A stretch of DNA of 64,000 bases from Chiridota heheva (Eukaryota; Echinodermata; Holothuroidea; Apodida; Chiridotidae): the NCBI GenBank assembly GCA_020152595.1, contig JAIGNY010002010.1, forward strand, positions 210,001-274,000, written 5' to 3'. The notes beneath the pieces were generated by a model. It had not been told where the DNA came from. It was given only the letters and a program-made list of their open reading frames with translations, and did no database searches. Positions 22,301 to 33,554 of this stretch are shown piece by piece (positions within the stretch are counted from its first letter, which is position 1; each line of letters opens with the position of its first letter). A program made the translations under genes and the position numbers.

Positions 22301-25266
22301 GTTATTCATTTTTGTAGTCGAAACATGAATCATGCCAATAATGACATAATTTGCCCGTGGGATAGCTTTTGCTCGAGAGGGAAAGTTAGGAGAAAACCAT
22401 CATTTTGTTTTGGTGATACATCAATTGAAATAATAGAATGAATACTGCTATCTTGGAGTAATAATGAATTATAATGGTCGATTTGAAAAGGCAATTAAGA
22501 AGCAATGTGACCAGGCCTCTAGAGCTATGTATGCACTGCTAAAGAAAATTAATAAGATGCGTTTGCCTATCGATATATCTCTCCACCTTTTTGATTCTCT
22601 AGTAACTCCAATTTTATTGTATGGGTGTGAGGTGTGGGGCTTTTCTGACATGGATCAAATAAAAAGTATCCACTTGAAATTCTGTAAATCCATTCTAAAA
22701 GTCAATAAAACAACATCAAATTCTATGATATATGGTGAACTGGGTAGAGCACCTATGTCGGTTGCTATTAATTCTAGAATGGTAGCTTTTTGGGCGAAAA
22801 TTGTAAACAGTCAAAAAGACAAATTATGTAAGATTTTGTTTAATTTACTTATGCAACTCTCAAACAGGGACATGTACTTGTCGTCCTGGTTAGCACAAGT
22901 TAAGAAAATATTTGATTTTTGTGGTTTGTCATTTTATTAGCTGGCAGATTCTATTGCCAGCATTGAAAATTTAAAACAAAAGATTAAGCAGAAACTAAAT
23001 GATCAATATCGGCAAACATGGCGTGCTGAAATTAATAATAATTCAAAGTGTATTTCTTACAAAAGCTTTAAAAATGAATTAAAACTTGAAAGATATCTGC
23101 TTAGTTTGCCGACAATCTTGAGACATCAGCTATGTAAGTTTAGAGTAAGTATCCACCAATTTCCAATTGAAACAGGTAGATACCAAAATATCCCAAGGCA
23201 AGATAGAACTTGCAATTTGTGTAATTCTCCAGATATTGCGGACGAATTCCACTATTTTTTTAAATGCCAAAAATTTAAGGAACAATGAAAAAAGTTTTAA
23301 AAGCCCTTTTATTTGAAGAATCCGAGTGCTTTTAAAATGAGTCAATGAATGAATGCTACAAATAAAAGCATCCAGGTACAATTATCAAAATTCATAACCC
23401 TTATTCTAAAAGAAACGGCAGTCTACAAATGTAAATAGTGTAAATAAGTGTTTCTTTTTTTTTTTTTATAGATAAGCTTCATAGTATTCAGTAGTTTTTA
23501 GTCTCAACATACATTTTTACATTTTATTTATTTATGTTTTCGTAAGTTCTTTGATCAGTTGTTTATGTATTGGCACAATGCATTGTCTCCATACCCAGAA
23601 ATGGGTTATATGAGAATGAGAATAAACTGTAGAGTCGGCTGAAAGTAGCACGGGACTAATTATTTGACTATTGAAATCTATCTTTATAAAGCGAATCTCG
23701 CCGGGTCTTGACATACATATTGCCAAGACATATCCTTTTTCTACCATTCCTGAACTTCTCAGCTTCCTGTCCCATAACATAAGACCTCTCGATAATATAT
23801 TTATCAGGCTTTTCTCCGAGGGTTCTCATTTTGGGCTAGCGGAGTTATACCTTATTAGTTCTGTGCTGCCAAAAATCATGTTTGCTTCTCTCGTCACAAT
23901 AAGTGTCAATGGGAGCTGCAGTACATCGCATGCACTGTATGTTTCGTTTAAAAGCTGCTATATCCACGAAAAATAGCCTTACTCGCAAAAAAATGAAAAT
24001 TAAAAATGAAAAAAAACACATTCCCGAAGTGAGGGAGTTATACTAAAAAAAAATGAAAAAAAAGTTATGCTTATGTAAATACAGCACACGTATGGCATAT
24101 GCACCAATAGCATAGGCCTACATGTCAAATTTATGCAGTATTGTAAATTATTGTCCAAAATGGCACAAGAGTTGAGCCAAAATAGCACAATAAATTGACC
24201 CAGCAGTTGAGTAAAACCACAGCATTATCTAGCCTCATCCCTATGATAACTCACACAGCGGGAGCTGGGGAAGCAAACCAAACTGCCACCAGAAGAGTTC
24301 CCCCTCCTGGCTGTATGTATTCTTCCCGTTGGAAGGTAAAATACGATAATTATTACAATAAAAAGGAGACAAAGTTTGGTACAAACAAAGTTTGGTACCA
24401 TCCTTACTGTATATAAAAGAGGAAATTTTAATCTGCTACCAAAAACAGCATCATAAAATCTCCTTCGTATCTCAAGTTATTCATTTTTGTAGTCGAAACA
24501 TGGATGTTGCCATTTGGTCTAATTTTGTGTTGAAATCATGCCAATAATGACATAATTTGCCGTGTGTTAGTACACATGTTGTATTTCTCTAGAAAGCTTT
24601 TTGAATTTTTTTCTTCAAAATGCTTTCACATAAATTTCTTACGGCATGAATCATTGATATCATATACAAATAAAAATTCATAGACCCATGCAAAAGAAAA
24701 ATTAATTCTTAGAAGTCAACTTAGATTTTTTTAAATAAAATTATAAAGAAATACATTGATATTCTAATATGTATAGGTGTATGACATCATTTTTTAGAGG
24801 GTGTATGAACAAAATGGCCACTCCCATGTAAGTTTATATTGGCATAACTAATGTTTTAATAAATTAGAAAATAATTGTTTTGTACGATGTGAAATCTCTT
24901 CAGATGACTTATAATTATTATTTCTATCTTATTTGATGAAGTAAAAGCCAGATTTTATGTCCCTTTAATTTGGTCCTTGCCCCATAAGAGGTCAACCTTC
25001 TTACGTCACTGATGGTTAATTACCTTCGTTGTCTAGATCAGTAATCCCAATCCATGCCTTATGACCGAGAGCTGTAATTCCTATATGGAATGATATGTCC
25101 TGCATATTGGCATCCATGGGACACGCCAACAACGCACTCATATTTTGCGAGCAATACTCGGACGCCATCTTGTATGTCATCGGCTGTTTTACAAACAAAA
25201 GGCAAAAACTTGTGACGCCAGACGAACCACGTGATACGTACTGCCAACCATTCGGACATTTTGAAA
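19160..25266 (-). CDS. C-type lectin domain protein, last two coding exons (5' part missing)
   Basis: Family role: C-type lectin-like domains bind sugars, often with calcium, usually as secreted or membrane proteins in recognition or immunity. Exon A (25266-25024) and exon B (19374-19160) join in frame across a 5.65 kb GT-AG intron and give about 151 residues. Exon A has CPNGW, SFCLLF, ASEYC and WIGITDLDNEG, the first half of the fold. Exon B has W..LNPDN, NENCVEI, GRWNDNRC and KSFVC, the second half, then 14 more residues to the stop. The WND calcium motif is present, and NPD replaces the usual EPN or QPD, so ligand preference is unclear. The intron falls in the loop after WIG..D...EG. Exon A begins in phase 1, so at least one upstream exon with the start and any signal peptide is needed. 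None was recognised in 25.3-36 kb. Confidence 0.85.
20385..20700 (-). repeat. Probable LINE C-terminal/3' fragment
   Basis: GA-rich plus-strand sequence whose minus-strand translation in broken frames resembles the C-terminal part of the LINE copies at 53075 and 61441 (HIFIDSP, NSIAEFFRKNISFL). It is weak and very decayed. Confidence 0.4.
20845..22358. repeat. Segmental duplication, copy 1 (with 640-bp extra segment)
   Basis: 20845-21180 matches 23630-23975 and 21817-22358 matches 23976-24559, with high identity by eye (for example ACATAAGACCTCTCGA, GAGGGTTCTCATTTTGGGCT, GCACAATAAATTGACCCAGC). About 21181-21816 has no counterpart in copy 2. Confidence 0.88.
22097..22175 (+). other. Exon-like segment inside duplication copy 1
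   Basis: AACTGACAG precedes, and GGAAG followed by GTAAAA ends, a GC-richer 79-bp block that is open in one frame (GEANQTATRRVPPPGCM). The block is kept in both copies. It may be a repeat part rather than an exon; no homologue is recognised. Confidence 0.25.
22464..23287 (+). pseudogene. LINE reverse transcriptase C-terminus, dead copy
   Basis: The first frame (22464-22940) has ALLKKINKMRLPIDISLHLF and VTPILLYGCEVWGF, the thumb region of non-LTR reverse transcriptases. After a TAG, a second frame (from about 23100) has LCKFRVSIHQFPIETGRY, NIPRQDRTCNLCN and DEFHYFFKC, a C-terminal Cys/His-rich domain found in several LINE clades. All upstream catalytic motifs are missing, so it is 5'-truncated and dead. 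It sits antisense in the lectin intron, between the two copies of a segmental duplication. Clade not assigned. Confidence 0.82.
23630..24559. repeat. Segmental duplication, copy 2
   Basis: Direct copy of 20845-22358 without the middle 640 bp; the junction lies at CCACGAAAAATAGCCTTACT. Includes the second exon-like segment (24259-24335). Confidence 0.88.
24596..24967. mobile_element. Diverged TTAA-type element related to MITE family A
   Basis: AAGAAATACATTGATATTC, GAACAAAATGGCCACTCCCATG and the end TATGTCCCTTTAA mirror the right half of family A (63480-63712). Left end not found. Confidence 0.45.
25024..25266 (-). CDS. C-type lectin exon A (N-terminal half of the domain)
   Basis: The acceptor is a long T-run ending TTTCTTGCAG before 25266, and the donor GTAATT begins at 25023 after GAAG. 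The exon encodes 80 full codons with the hallmark CPNGW near its start, Cys in SFC, YC in the alpha-helical region, and WIG. Entry and exit are both phase 1, so the exon is symmetric. Confidence 0.86.
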
Positions 25267-25557
25267 CTGCAAGAAAAAAAATGAAAATGTATATCACAAA
25301 GTAACATTCAAGGTATTATTTGAAACATCAATAAGGTCTGACGTGGCCTAATACAGTAAAAGGCCTACCAATTTTTAAATAGGATTCATACAACTACCAT
25401 TTGTCATGGAAATTGATTTAGAACTGATTATTCACAACGAATTTGTGAGGTGTGATGGGAATTCGAATATAAAAGTCTTCTGTTGTCAACACATGTGTGA
25501 TGTTTAGCTTCAGGTGGATGCTGGATCGCATTATAGAACCACGCTTATAGTCATCAC

Positions 25558-25692
25558 CATGGGCTGCCGATAGGATCTCGAGGGGCAAACTGAAAATCCT
25601 GGCTTCTACATATTTTGTACGGTCCCTTGTGACCCGAGCCCCTATATGATGGCGTGGGGCATTGCCCCTTCAATCCCTTTTCGGCGGCACTG
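25558..25692. mobile_element. Short hAT-like MITE with near-perfect 8-bp target duplication
   Basis: Flanks are GTCATCAC (25550-25557) and ATCATCAC (25693-25700), 7 of 8 matching. The ends are CATGGGCTGCCGATAGG and (inverted) CAGTGCCGCCGAAAAGG. It is 135 bp and non-coding. Confidence 0.6.
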
Positions 25693-25892
25693 ATCATCAC
25701 GGAAAAATTCAGGATTGACCATTTAGAATGTCGTAGAGCAAAAAATAGATAAAAATCCTTTGGGCAATTTTAGAGTCCTGGCGAATTCTTATATAAATTG
25801 ATAGAAAAAGTCTGGTTTAATTAAAACCCCCATCACATGCTGTCCAACACCTGAAACAATTTATCTCTGCACACATGCCCAACTAATTTGAG

Positions 25893-25923
25893 GCACGAGA
25901 GAGTCAAACTAACTCTCTCGTGC
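25893..25923. repeat. Perfect 12-bp stem, 7-nt loop hairpin
   Basis: GCACGAGAGAGT, loop CAAACTA, then the exact reverse complement. No T-run follows, so it is not a terminator-like site. Confidence 0.8.
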
Positions 25924-26039
25924 GTCCCTTTTTTTTCTCCCCTGGATTCGCCCTGACCCGAAGATCCTGAAACAGCGCATAGGACTGCAGGAAGGGTCAC
26001 CACTCAGGAAGGACGGAGGAGGTGGGGGGCGGAATATAT

Positions 26040-26425
26040 TAAAAAAATCCTGGTGACAAACGGAAAATTTGCACTGCATGTAAATTAAGTTTCCATGCTT
26101 CACAAATTGCTGCTAATCGCGAAATCCCTATCAACATTCTGGAAATTGTTTTCAATTTCTGGAATTTCCACTTTTTGGGGAAAATTTCTTCATTTAGTGA
26201 AATTTTGGCAAATGTTTGGGAAAATTTGGCCAATTTTTAAGAAAGTTTGCCCAATTTGCGGAAAATATCTTATCATTTTTGTTTTCAATTTTATATTAAT
26301 AATTTCCCAATTGCAGTCCACCGAGAAGGTGAAACCCTCTCAGGGCCGCAGTTTTCCCACTCTGAACTTCCCCGCTCCCCCCCCCTCCTCCTCCTCCACA
26401 AACCGCTTCCTACGCATCTAGCCTG
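26040..26425. repeat. Degenerate TTTTGGGGAAAATTTC array with C-rich border
   Basis: Same type as 16240-16924. Irregular units such as TGGAAATTGTTTTCAATTTC are followed by a C-rich run and CGCTTCCTACGCATCTA, which matches CCGCTTCCTACGCCTCTG at 16907-16924. Confidence 0.6.
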
Positions 26426-27369
26426 AATAGACCAACAACTTTGAAATTTACCCCAACAGGTAGGGGCGCGCTTTAGCTAATTTATAGGAAATTTGAAATA
26501 TTAAAATAACAAAATGCCGGGACAAAATGTCGTTGGAAAAGGAAGTAAGTATTCACTAGAAATGATCAAAGGCGACGCCATGGTGGGGTCCCGGTCACGG
26601 AACGCCTGTCGGGGATGTCGTGGTAAAATTCATCTCGGGGATCACGAGTTAAAAAGGAGGTATTTAACTTTCCCCGACGAGCAATTATAGTGAAAACCAT
26701 TCTTCAAACCCCTAACTTGCCTCAAAATCGTATCTAATATGGCTGAGAAAGCTGCAAATACTGCCGAAAATACCTCTCAGACTCACCTTGCGCACTCCTT
26801 TGTCTATGGCCCCTGAAAATGATTACTGTAAATTTGAACATCATAGTTTGCCAGTATACCATCACGAGCATTCGAACATTCTAGAGACCCCATTTTGATA
26901 CCCCCTCACAATTTTGACCAAAGGCACGTTCATAATTAACATATCACGCCACCATAGGTGTAGGAACCGGCAAGGTTGTGGGAGGAGGCTGGGCCCACTT
27001 TTCTGAAAAATGACAATAGTGCCTCTTTTGAAAATGAAAAGTGCCCTCAATTACTGTCAATTGTGCAAGAACTGATAGAATGTGCGCCCACTTTAAAAAA
27101 AATATATAACAAAAGCACCCCGTCTGAAAATGAAATGCTCTAAATTACTGACCCAATAGTAGGAATTTGACGACTTTTCTCAGTGCCACTTTCCAAAAAT
27201 AAGGTGCACTTTTTACTTTATTTTATTATCTAGAGACATTGGGGCGGACATGCACATATCACTTGAGAAATTCCTCTAAGAAGTAGTCTCATACCACCCT
27301 CCCCCACTTTTCAAAAACTTCCTACACCCCTGCTCGCCACCGCTATATAACCATCGATGGTCAAGTTAA
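26426..27369. other. No gene recognised
   Basis: Contains AAAATGAAA/GTGCCC-rich decayed repeat-like DNA but no supported exon. The lectin's missing 5' exons could lie here or further right, but none could be shown. Confidence 0.4.
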
Positions 27370-27660
27370 CCAAGTGTGGTGTAGCGGTTATCATACATGT
27401 CTTCAGACCTGGAGGCCCTAGGTTCAAGCCTGTGTTGGCCCGGTAGACACGCCAGTACACCACAACTGGTTATCAAAGGCCGTGGACATTAACTTGGTTG
27501 TCGATGTTATGTCTGTCCGTACGTCGTACCTGTGTTCTCGTCCGGGTCGTAATAAGCGTTTCGTGATAGCATTGTTACTATCATAACCGATACGCAGGCG
27601 ACGACCCGTCATTGTAATTGGTTTACTCGTCGTCGTCGTTAAAATAGTGTTTATTTCCAT
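27370..27660 (+). repeat. tRNA-derived SINE, family 2
   Basis: The head GTGTGGTGTAGCGGTTATCA (box A-like) and CTAGGTTCAAGCC (box B-like), about 45 bp apart, form an internal Pol III promoter. The body ends with GCAGGCGACGACCCGTCATT, also present at 12384. No intact tRNA fold is seen. Confidence 0.72.
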
Positions 27661-28810
27661 TCTAACCGAGATCAGAAATATCTCAGGACATGGAACTCCG
27701 GTGTGAGGAATACAAATAGGTCATAAATCTCCATGTGCACGGTCTCGCGGAAAAAGGGCATAGTGCAAGCAAATCCGGGTGATAAAAGTCATGACCTTAA
27801 ACGTAAATTCAAGTTTTCTTTATATAAAAATGATGTTGATATTAAAACTGTGACACCGCGGGACCCAATTCTACGCTTCATTTCATTTCCGTGTATCTTG
27901 TCCGCATATGTTGATGACAAAGGTTATAATCCGAGCATACATAAACACAATAAATTGTACAGGACTCAGTGAGCTCCTTGCTGAGAAACAAGAAAGCAAT
28001 CCACTGAGTTGTTGAGCTTATGAAAATAGCCAACAAGGTCACTTTAGCTCTGTGACTTTTGATGGATTGCACTGCCCATGCGAGCTCGAATACAAGCAGA
28101 TGGTGAAGCAGGCTTGGCTATCTTTCTTTACAGCTTTATGAATCTTGATGGATTGTACTGTTCATTGGGAGTATAAACAGACCTTTGAACTTTTGACCCC
28201 AGAGTATATGGGGACACAAATTCAGTACGAATGGCATGGTACAACATAGGGTTGGTATAGGTCTTGTACTTTTTGAGTTAAAAATGGCGCAAAAATGTAC
28301 AAATTAGTATATATTTACCCCCTAAAATCAAATATTTGACCTCTGACATCTGACGCTTGACCCTAATCACTGAAATAACTTCTATATTTTTACATTTATC
28401 ACACCCTACTGTATGACACCATTCATGCTCATGTCACACGTACCATTCCATAACTATAGAGGCAAATGGTGAAAAGGAGTCAATAGCTCTTTGAACTTTT
28501 GACCCAGAGTCTACGGGACACAAATTCCCAAAGATGCTAAATTTCCAAATCGGAAATTTGACAGCAAAATTTTGTTCAATTTTTTCAAGTGTGCCATTTC
28601 GTAGCACGGCTCCTGAAACATCCCAGTCTGTCTCTGGAATGGGAGAGTGAAGGAGTTGCGGTTACAGATGTTGTGAGGGTGTGGAGGCGGTACCGATTTA
28701 TAACTGGGAAAGAGGGCATTTCCCCGGCCCCAGATGTTGACCCGCCCTCCAGAGGTTAGAATTTGAAATGTTTTCTTCTTGTTTTTCTGATGATTGGTAA
28801 ACAGATCAGA
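27661..28810. other. No gene recognised
   Basis: CTTTTGATGGATTGCACTGC and CTTGATGGATTGTACTGTTC-type internal repeats occur near 28050-28160, and GACCC.AGAGT.TA.GGGACACAAATTC occurs at about 28195 and 28501. This is a decayed direct repeat of unknown type. Confidence 0.4.
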
Positions 28811-29080
28811 ATTGTCTTCAATTTTCAAATTGTCTTCAATTTTCAAATTGTCTTCAATTTTCAAATTGTCTTCAATTTTCAATTGTCTTTAATTTTCAAA
28901 TTGTCTTCAATTTTCAAATTGTCTCCAATTTTCAATTTGTCTTCAATTTTTAAATTGTCTTCAATTTTCAATTTGTCTTTCAATTTTCAAATTGTCTCAA
29001 TTTTCAATTTGTCTTCAATTTTCAAATTGTCTTCAATTTTCATATTGTCTTCAATTTTCAAATTGTCCTCAACTTTCCAC
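28811..29080. repeat. 18-bp minisatellite, about 14 units
   Basis: Units of TTCAATTTTCAAATTGTC with small changes (17-19 bp). It lies inside a larger TTTTC-type low-complexity stretch that continues to about 29310 and ends CCCGCTTCCTATGCCTCTG, as in the other arrays. Confidence 0.92.
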
Positions 29081-29310
29081 CGGAAAATGTCCAACAATTT
29101 TACCAAGCTTGTTTTTAATTTTACTATTGTTTGTTCATAATTTTAAATTTTACCTCCTGATCGGAACGAAAGCTTGCAAGAGGGAAATAAAATGTTGCTG
29201 CTAAGTCTCCTTCATTTCATAAAAATTTCCTTGAATTTGGTAACATTTTTATTCAATTTTCGGGAACTTTTTCCCTCTCCCCGCCCACCCGCCCACCCGC
29301 TTCCTATGCC

Positions 29311-30699
29311 TCTGTCAGTCTGTCAAGGACGTAAAACATTCTTCAGCCCAGAAAACTCCAAATTGATATTGAAGACTGGTCCAAAAATATTTTCTGCCCT
29401 AGCTCTAACAAGGCTTATTCCGGTGTAAAAGTAACCCCCTCCCTCACCAAGTCAATTTTGGCCCCGGCCCTTATTTCCCAGGAAATTTGGTCCCCCAGAC
29501 CATAAAGCCGTAGCCATCCAGTAAATTTGGTCCCCCATCATAGAAAAAACAGTCCGCGCTCATGCAAGACAATACAGAATGCAATTTCACAGGCTACAAC
29601 TTTGATGACCGACGTTGATGCGAGATTTTCAAAGCTTCAGTTTGATTTGTCTACATTATCATATTGTCATACCTTTAAGTTAAAAATCCAGATTTGATTT
29701 TATGAGAGTTTGCTTAATTACGCAGCATTGGGTTATCAGGTTATATTGTGATTAGTCTCCAGTCTTTGCTGCTGACCTCTTCGCGTAATGGTGTTGCCGA
29801 ATTTTATCTATGGATTAATTTCTTCAAAAAAGTGCATTGTTCGTGGTCAAAATTTACGAGTACAGCGGCGCTGTTTTCCGTTAATAAACATGACTAATTT
29901 CGCTTTTAGCTTATCACTTCAGTACACAAAATTAATTGATGGAACCGCACAGACACACCAGTAAATTACCTAGTAAAATCAGTCCGGGGCTGGGGTCCAA
30001 ATTGACTCGACATTCCTTAGAAAATAAGGACTGGGTGCCCAAATTTACAAAGATGGGATAAAGAGGGGGGAGGGAGGAGGGGGTACTATCACATCGGCTC
30101 TATGTGGAGGTGTGGAGTTTGAAGGACCCCAATAAGGAAGGCCGGGGTAAACTGAGGAGCATATTTCTGTCTTAAAAAAACACAATTTTAACAATTGGAA
30201 TTAATTAGAAATGTAGACCGTTATGAATTTGGTCTTTTTACTTCCGCCCGCCCTGTTTGTAATGTTCCCTATTGTCTCTCATATAACCGTATGAAATAAA
30301 TAGTTAAGATGTTTTTTGGGAATTTAAACGTTCCTTAAGAGGCGCCAAAAAAAACAAAAAAACAAAACTTACCGACAGGGAAGTTCGTCGATAGGCCTAC
30401 ACTTAACAACCTCGCACCCAATGTGACAATGATGAAGTCAATGAGAAGCTTTTCCAACATGATTAAAGTCAAATTCATATAAATGCAGATCTAAAAAGTG
30501 TTGCTAATCTTTTCCGTCGTTTAAAAACAAAAGAAAACTAGAAAATACAATTTCTCACCATACCACCGTCTACAGGAGAGCACAATGAATTGCCTATTTG
30601 GTTCCCCATTCTCATGTGAAAACAGTTCGCCAAAAATTGTGCAGTTTATCATTATTTTTCTTTAAAGGGGAAAATGAATTTGTTTAAAGAAGTGCAAAC
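29311..30699. other. No gene recognised
   Basis: GA/CT-rich patches near 29440 and 30060. The remainder is AT-rich and without a recognisable family. Confidence 0.4.
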
Positions 30700-30960
30700 C
30701 CAGATAGAACATATTTGCGTATGACCGTTGGAACAGTTTGCAAAACATTGTGTTAGCAATCAAATGTTGTTCCAACATTGAGCCAACATTATACAAGGCT
30801 GCAAGGCAACCGTTGGGCTTCTATCTCTATCCCAACGGTTGGCCCAACTTTTTGCCAACGAACATGCTGCAGCCAATCTATTAATAATACAGGCAACAAA
30901 ATATTGGCCCAACCATTTTGCCAACATTGTCCCAACTGCCTAACATAATTAATTTTGATA
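30700..30960. repeat. CCAACRTTGG-rich degenerate repeat
   Basis: Roughly ten variants of CCAACATTG, CCCAACGGTTGG and GTTGGCCCAAC within 250 bp give many small palindromes. The element type is unknown. Confidence 0.6.
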
Positions 30961-33550
30961 ATCTAGAGCTTATTCAGGGGTGTCGGAAGAAACTTGGGGC
31001 AAGGGGGAAGAAAATCAAGTGAGGGACTTTTTTGAGAGTAATTGAGAGCACTTTTCATTTTAAAAACATAAAAATGGGGCACTTTTGTCAGTTTTCGAAA
31101 AAGTGGGAGTACATGCCCCCTGGTCCCCGGTTCATACTCATGTGGTCTGAGTATAGGCGGAATTTGGAGAGCTACGGGCACTTGCCCCACCCCACTTTTT
31201 TTCCAAATGTATACTTTTTATGGTGATGTATCTTAGTGTGATTTTGTGATCCCAGGCCCCACTTTTGACTCCCTCCTATGGGTTTGAGATTAGGGAGCCA
31301 GGACCAATGTTGGCAATTGGCCATCGGGCGAATAGGTAAAAGGCCTACTTTTGAAATTTACAGCTTATTATTGGGGCCACTACCATCACGGCCCTCGGTG
31401 TCGGGGCCCTGGTAAATGACATGCTTTAATCGTGACAAATAAATACTAAATGTGTCTTACAAGTTCTATGTACTATGTAGGATTTGTGTGCGAGTTGATT
31501 TATATTTGTTTTAAGCTTTAAGAACTCAAGAATGACCTAGAATAATTTCATATAACTTTCAAAAGGGCACCTCCTGCCAGGTCCGCCCTCAACTTTAAAA
31601 AGCGCGCCCCCTTCCCCATCCCTTGCCCCCGTGGTTCTGACATCGCTGTAGGCTATTTGACTTAATTAAATGGTTGCCTTCGTGTGAAATGGTGAAGCAT
31701 CTGCATATGTTGTATGTTATCGACAGGGTCCATATAACTGTATAATCTGTCAAGTTTCGGAAAACGTATTGCGAGTGACCGGTCATTTTCACTGGAATGC
31801 GCAAATATGCATGAAGGAAAAGCAGAAGGGGAGAGGAGGGGATTGGTTAATCCAAATGATTTAAGCACTGCAGAACTATGTTAAAAATCACTCTACCATT
31901 TTACCTGCAGTTACTATTTTGGGTTTGGGACTTTTTAGAAAATGCAGGGTCATGCGTCAAAAAAAATTATAATCACGATTCGGATAAATAGAAATCTTCC
32001 GGAAAGATATCAATATTTTCCGACAAACGCCTTTGCGAGGCTTGGTAGTGAAGACCGCCCTGTCCGGGTCGTGATTACGCCGTTGGCAGGGTGGCAAGTT
32101 GGTTTCACGTCTATAACTGAGGAAATTGCACGGGGCTTTCTTCGAATCTATGTCACCTGTATATCTCTTTAACGATTCTCGCTGACCTTAATCTTGTCTT
32201 CGTGACTTTAGACCGCTCCTAAAAATGGATGGGCTCAAAGAACATATGTTTGACAATATGTGTAGATTTAGGAAAGGGAATACCTGAATACTGTTAGATT
32301 TGAGTAATTTCATTAAGTTTAAGACTGCTGTTAATCATCCCATCTGCCCATGGGCCCTATAAAGTTAACGACAAAAAGGAAAGAATCGGTTTTCCGTCTG
32401 AATTCAGTCGTTCAATTTTTTCAGGTAACCAAAGGAGTTGCTATTTTGAAAACAAAAACAAAATAAGAACTCCTGAGTAACACATATGTTACACGTTATA
32501 TACAATTAAAGCTTACCAAAACAGAAAGAGGGGAAAGAAAATATGGATAAATGGGGCCCGTATAACAGGAGGTAGCCAGCCATTTGGATTAGAAGAGGGA
32601 GGGGGAACTGAGGGAAAATATCTTAACCTTGTATCAAATTTGCTGGACTTTGTTGTACCTTATTTTAATGTGGGAGGGGTCGTAAGACTCTTTCGACCCC
32701 CTCCTTAGCTACACTTATGCTCAGGGATGTAGTCATAAATACACCAATGCTCAGGAATGTAGTCAGGCTTTTGGATTGGAGGGAGGTGGGGGGTGAGTCT
32801 CCGATGGAAGTATCTGGACCTTTTATCATATTTGCTGTACCTTATTATAGTGGGGGAGGGTCTAACGACCCTTTTGATCCCCTTAGCTACACCCATGCGC
32901 AAAATCAAGGAAGAAACAACGGGAACTTGGAGAGGGGAGTGGTAATTAACCCCACTTTAACAAAAAGAACGTTATCACTGTACATCGGATCCTAATTTTT
33001 TAAGTTTACATCAATCGTTACGACACACACAATTCAGGCACATTTTCCATAGGGTACTTTTCCTCAATTTCATAGAATTATAGGAAGGTATGTGAGATTT
33101 GTGTACTTTGGCTGTCCCTACGGGCTTACATTATTTGGGCGTGGCTTAATGACGCCTCTGGGAATATGCGGTGATCCTAAGGCGGGGGACATGTCCCCCA
33201 CTAATTTTGTTGGTGGACGAACATGCTTATGTCCCCCTAAAAGATGAAGCCTTATTTACCAATATGCCAATATGACCTGATGACCCATTATTCATTTTTT
33301 TATTTTAGAACCCCTCGATTTTTAATACTGGCTACATCACTGTATGGGTTCGCCCCCATCCCCCTCCCCCATCTTAATGTTTAAAAGAAATCGCCGTCAC
33401 TTCCTCCGTGCTCGTTCACGTTGTATGGAGTGGAAACGTACTGTTATGTTACAATTCCAATTTCCCGAGACAGCGAGAGGCAATCTGAGCAGAACGAGAA
33501 AACAATAACTGCTTCAGAAAATAGATAAGGGACATAAGGCAAGCGGTAAA
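30961..33550. other. No gene; several decayed repeat ends
   Basis: GATTAGAGGGAGGTGGGG-type segments recur near 32590 and 32775, with CTTAGCTACACTTATGC and CTTAGCTACACCCATGC, so this is a local direct duplication (about 32582-32718 and 32765-32898). GGGGGACATGTCCCCC, a 16-bp palindrome, is at about 33185. Confidence 0.45.
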
Positions 33551-33554
33551 TTAA

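Larger units (their letters stand above)
19375..25023 (-). other. Intron of the C-type lectin gene, filled with repeats
   Basis: A 5.65 kb intron bounded by GTAATT (donor, 25023) and GGCAG (acceptor, 19375). It holds a segmental duplication, a dead LINE on the opposite strand, a LINE-tail-like fragment and a diverged TTAA element. Confidence 0.8.

Noticed and set aside
25016..25297. Apparent signal peptide IYIFIFFLAVS in front of the lectin exon
   Set aside because: The assumed start at 25297 is GTG, not ATG, and the hydrophobic run is the intron's T-rich tract before TTGCAG. The exon starts at 25266.
28811..29080. Possible CRISPR array
   Set aside because: Units are contiguous 18-mers with no unique spacers, and the genome is eukaryotic.
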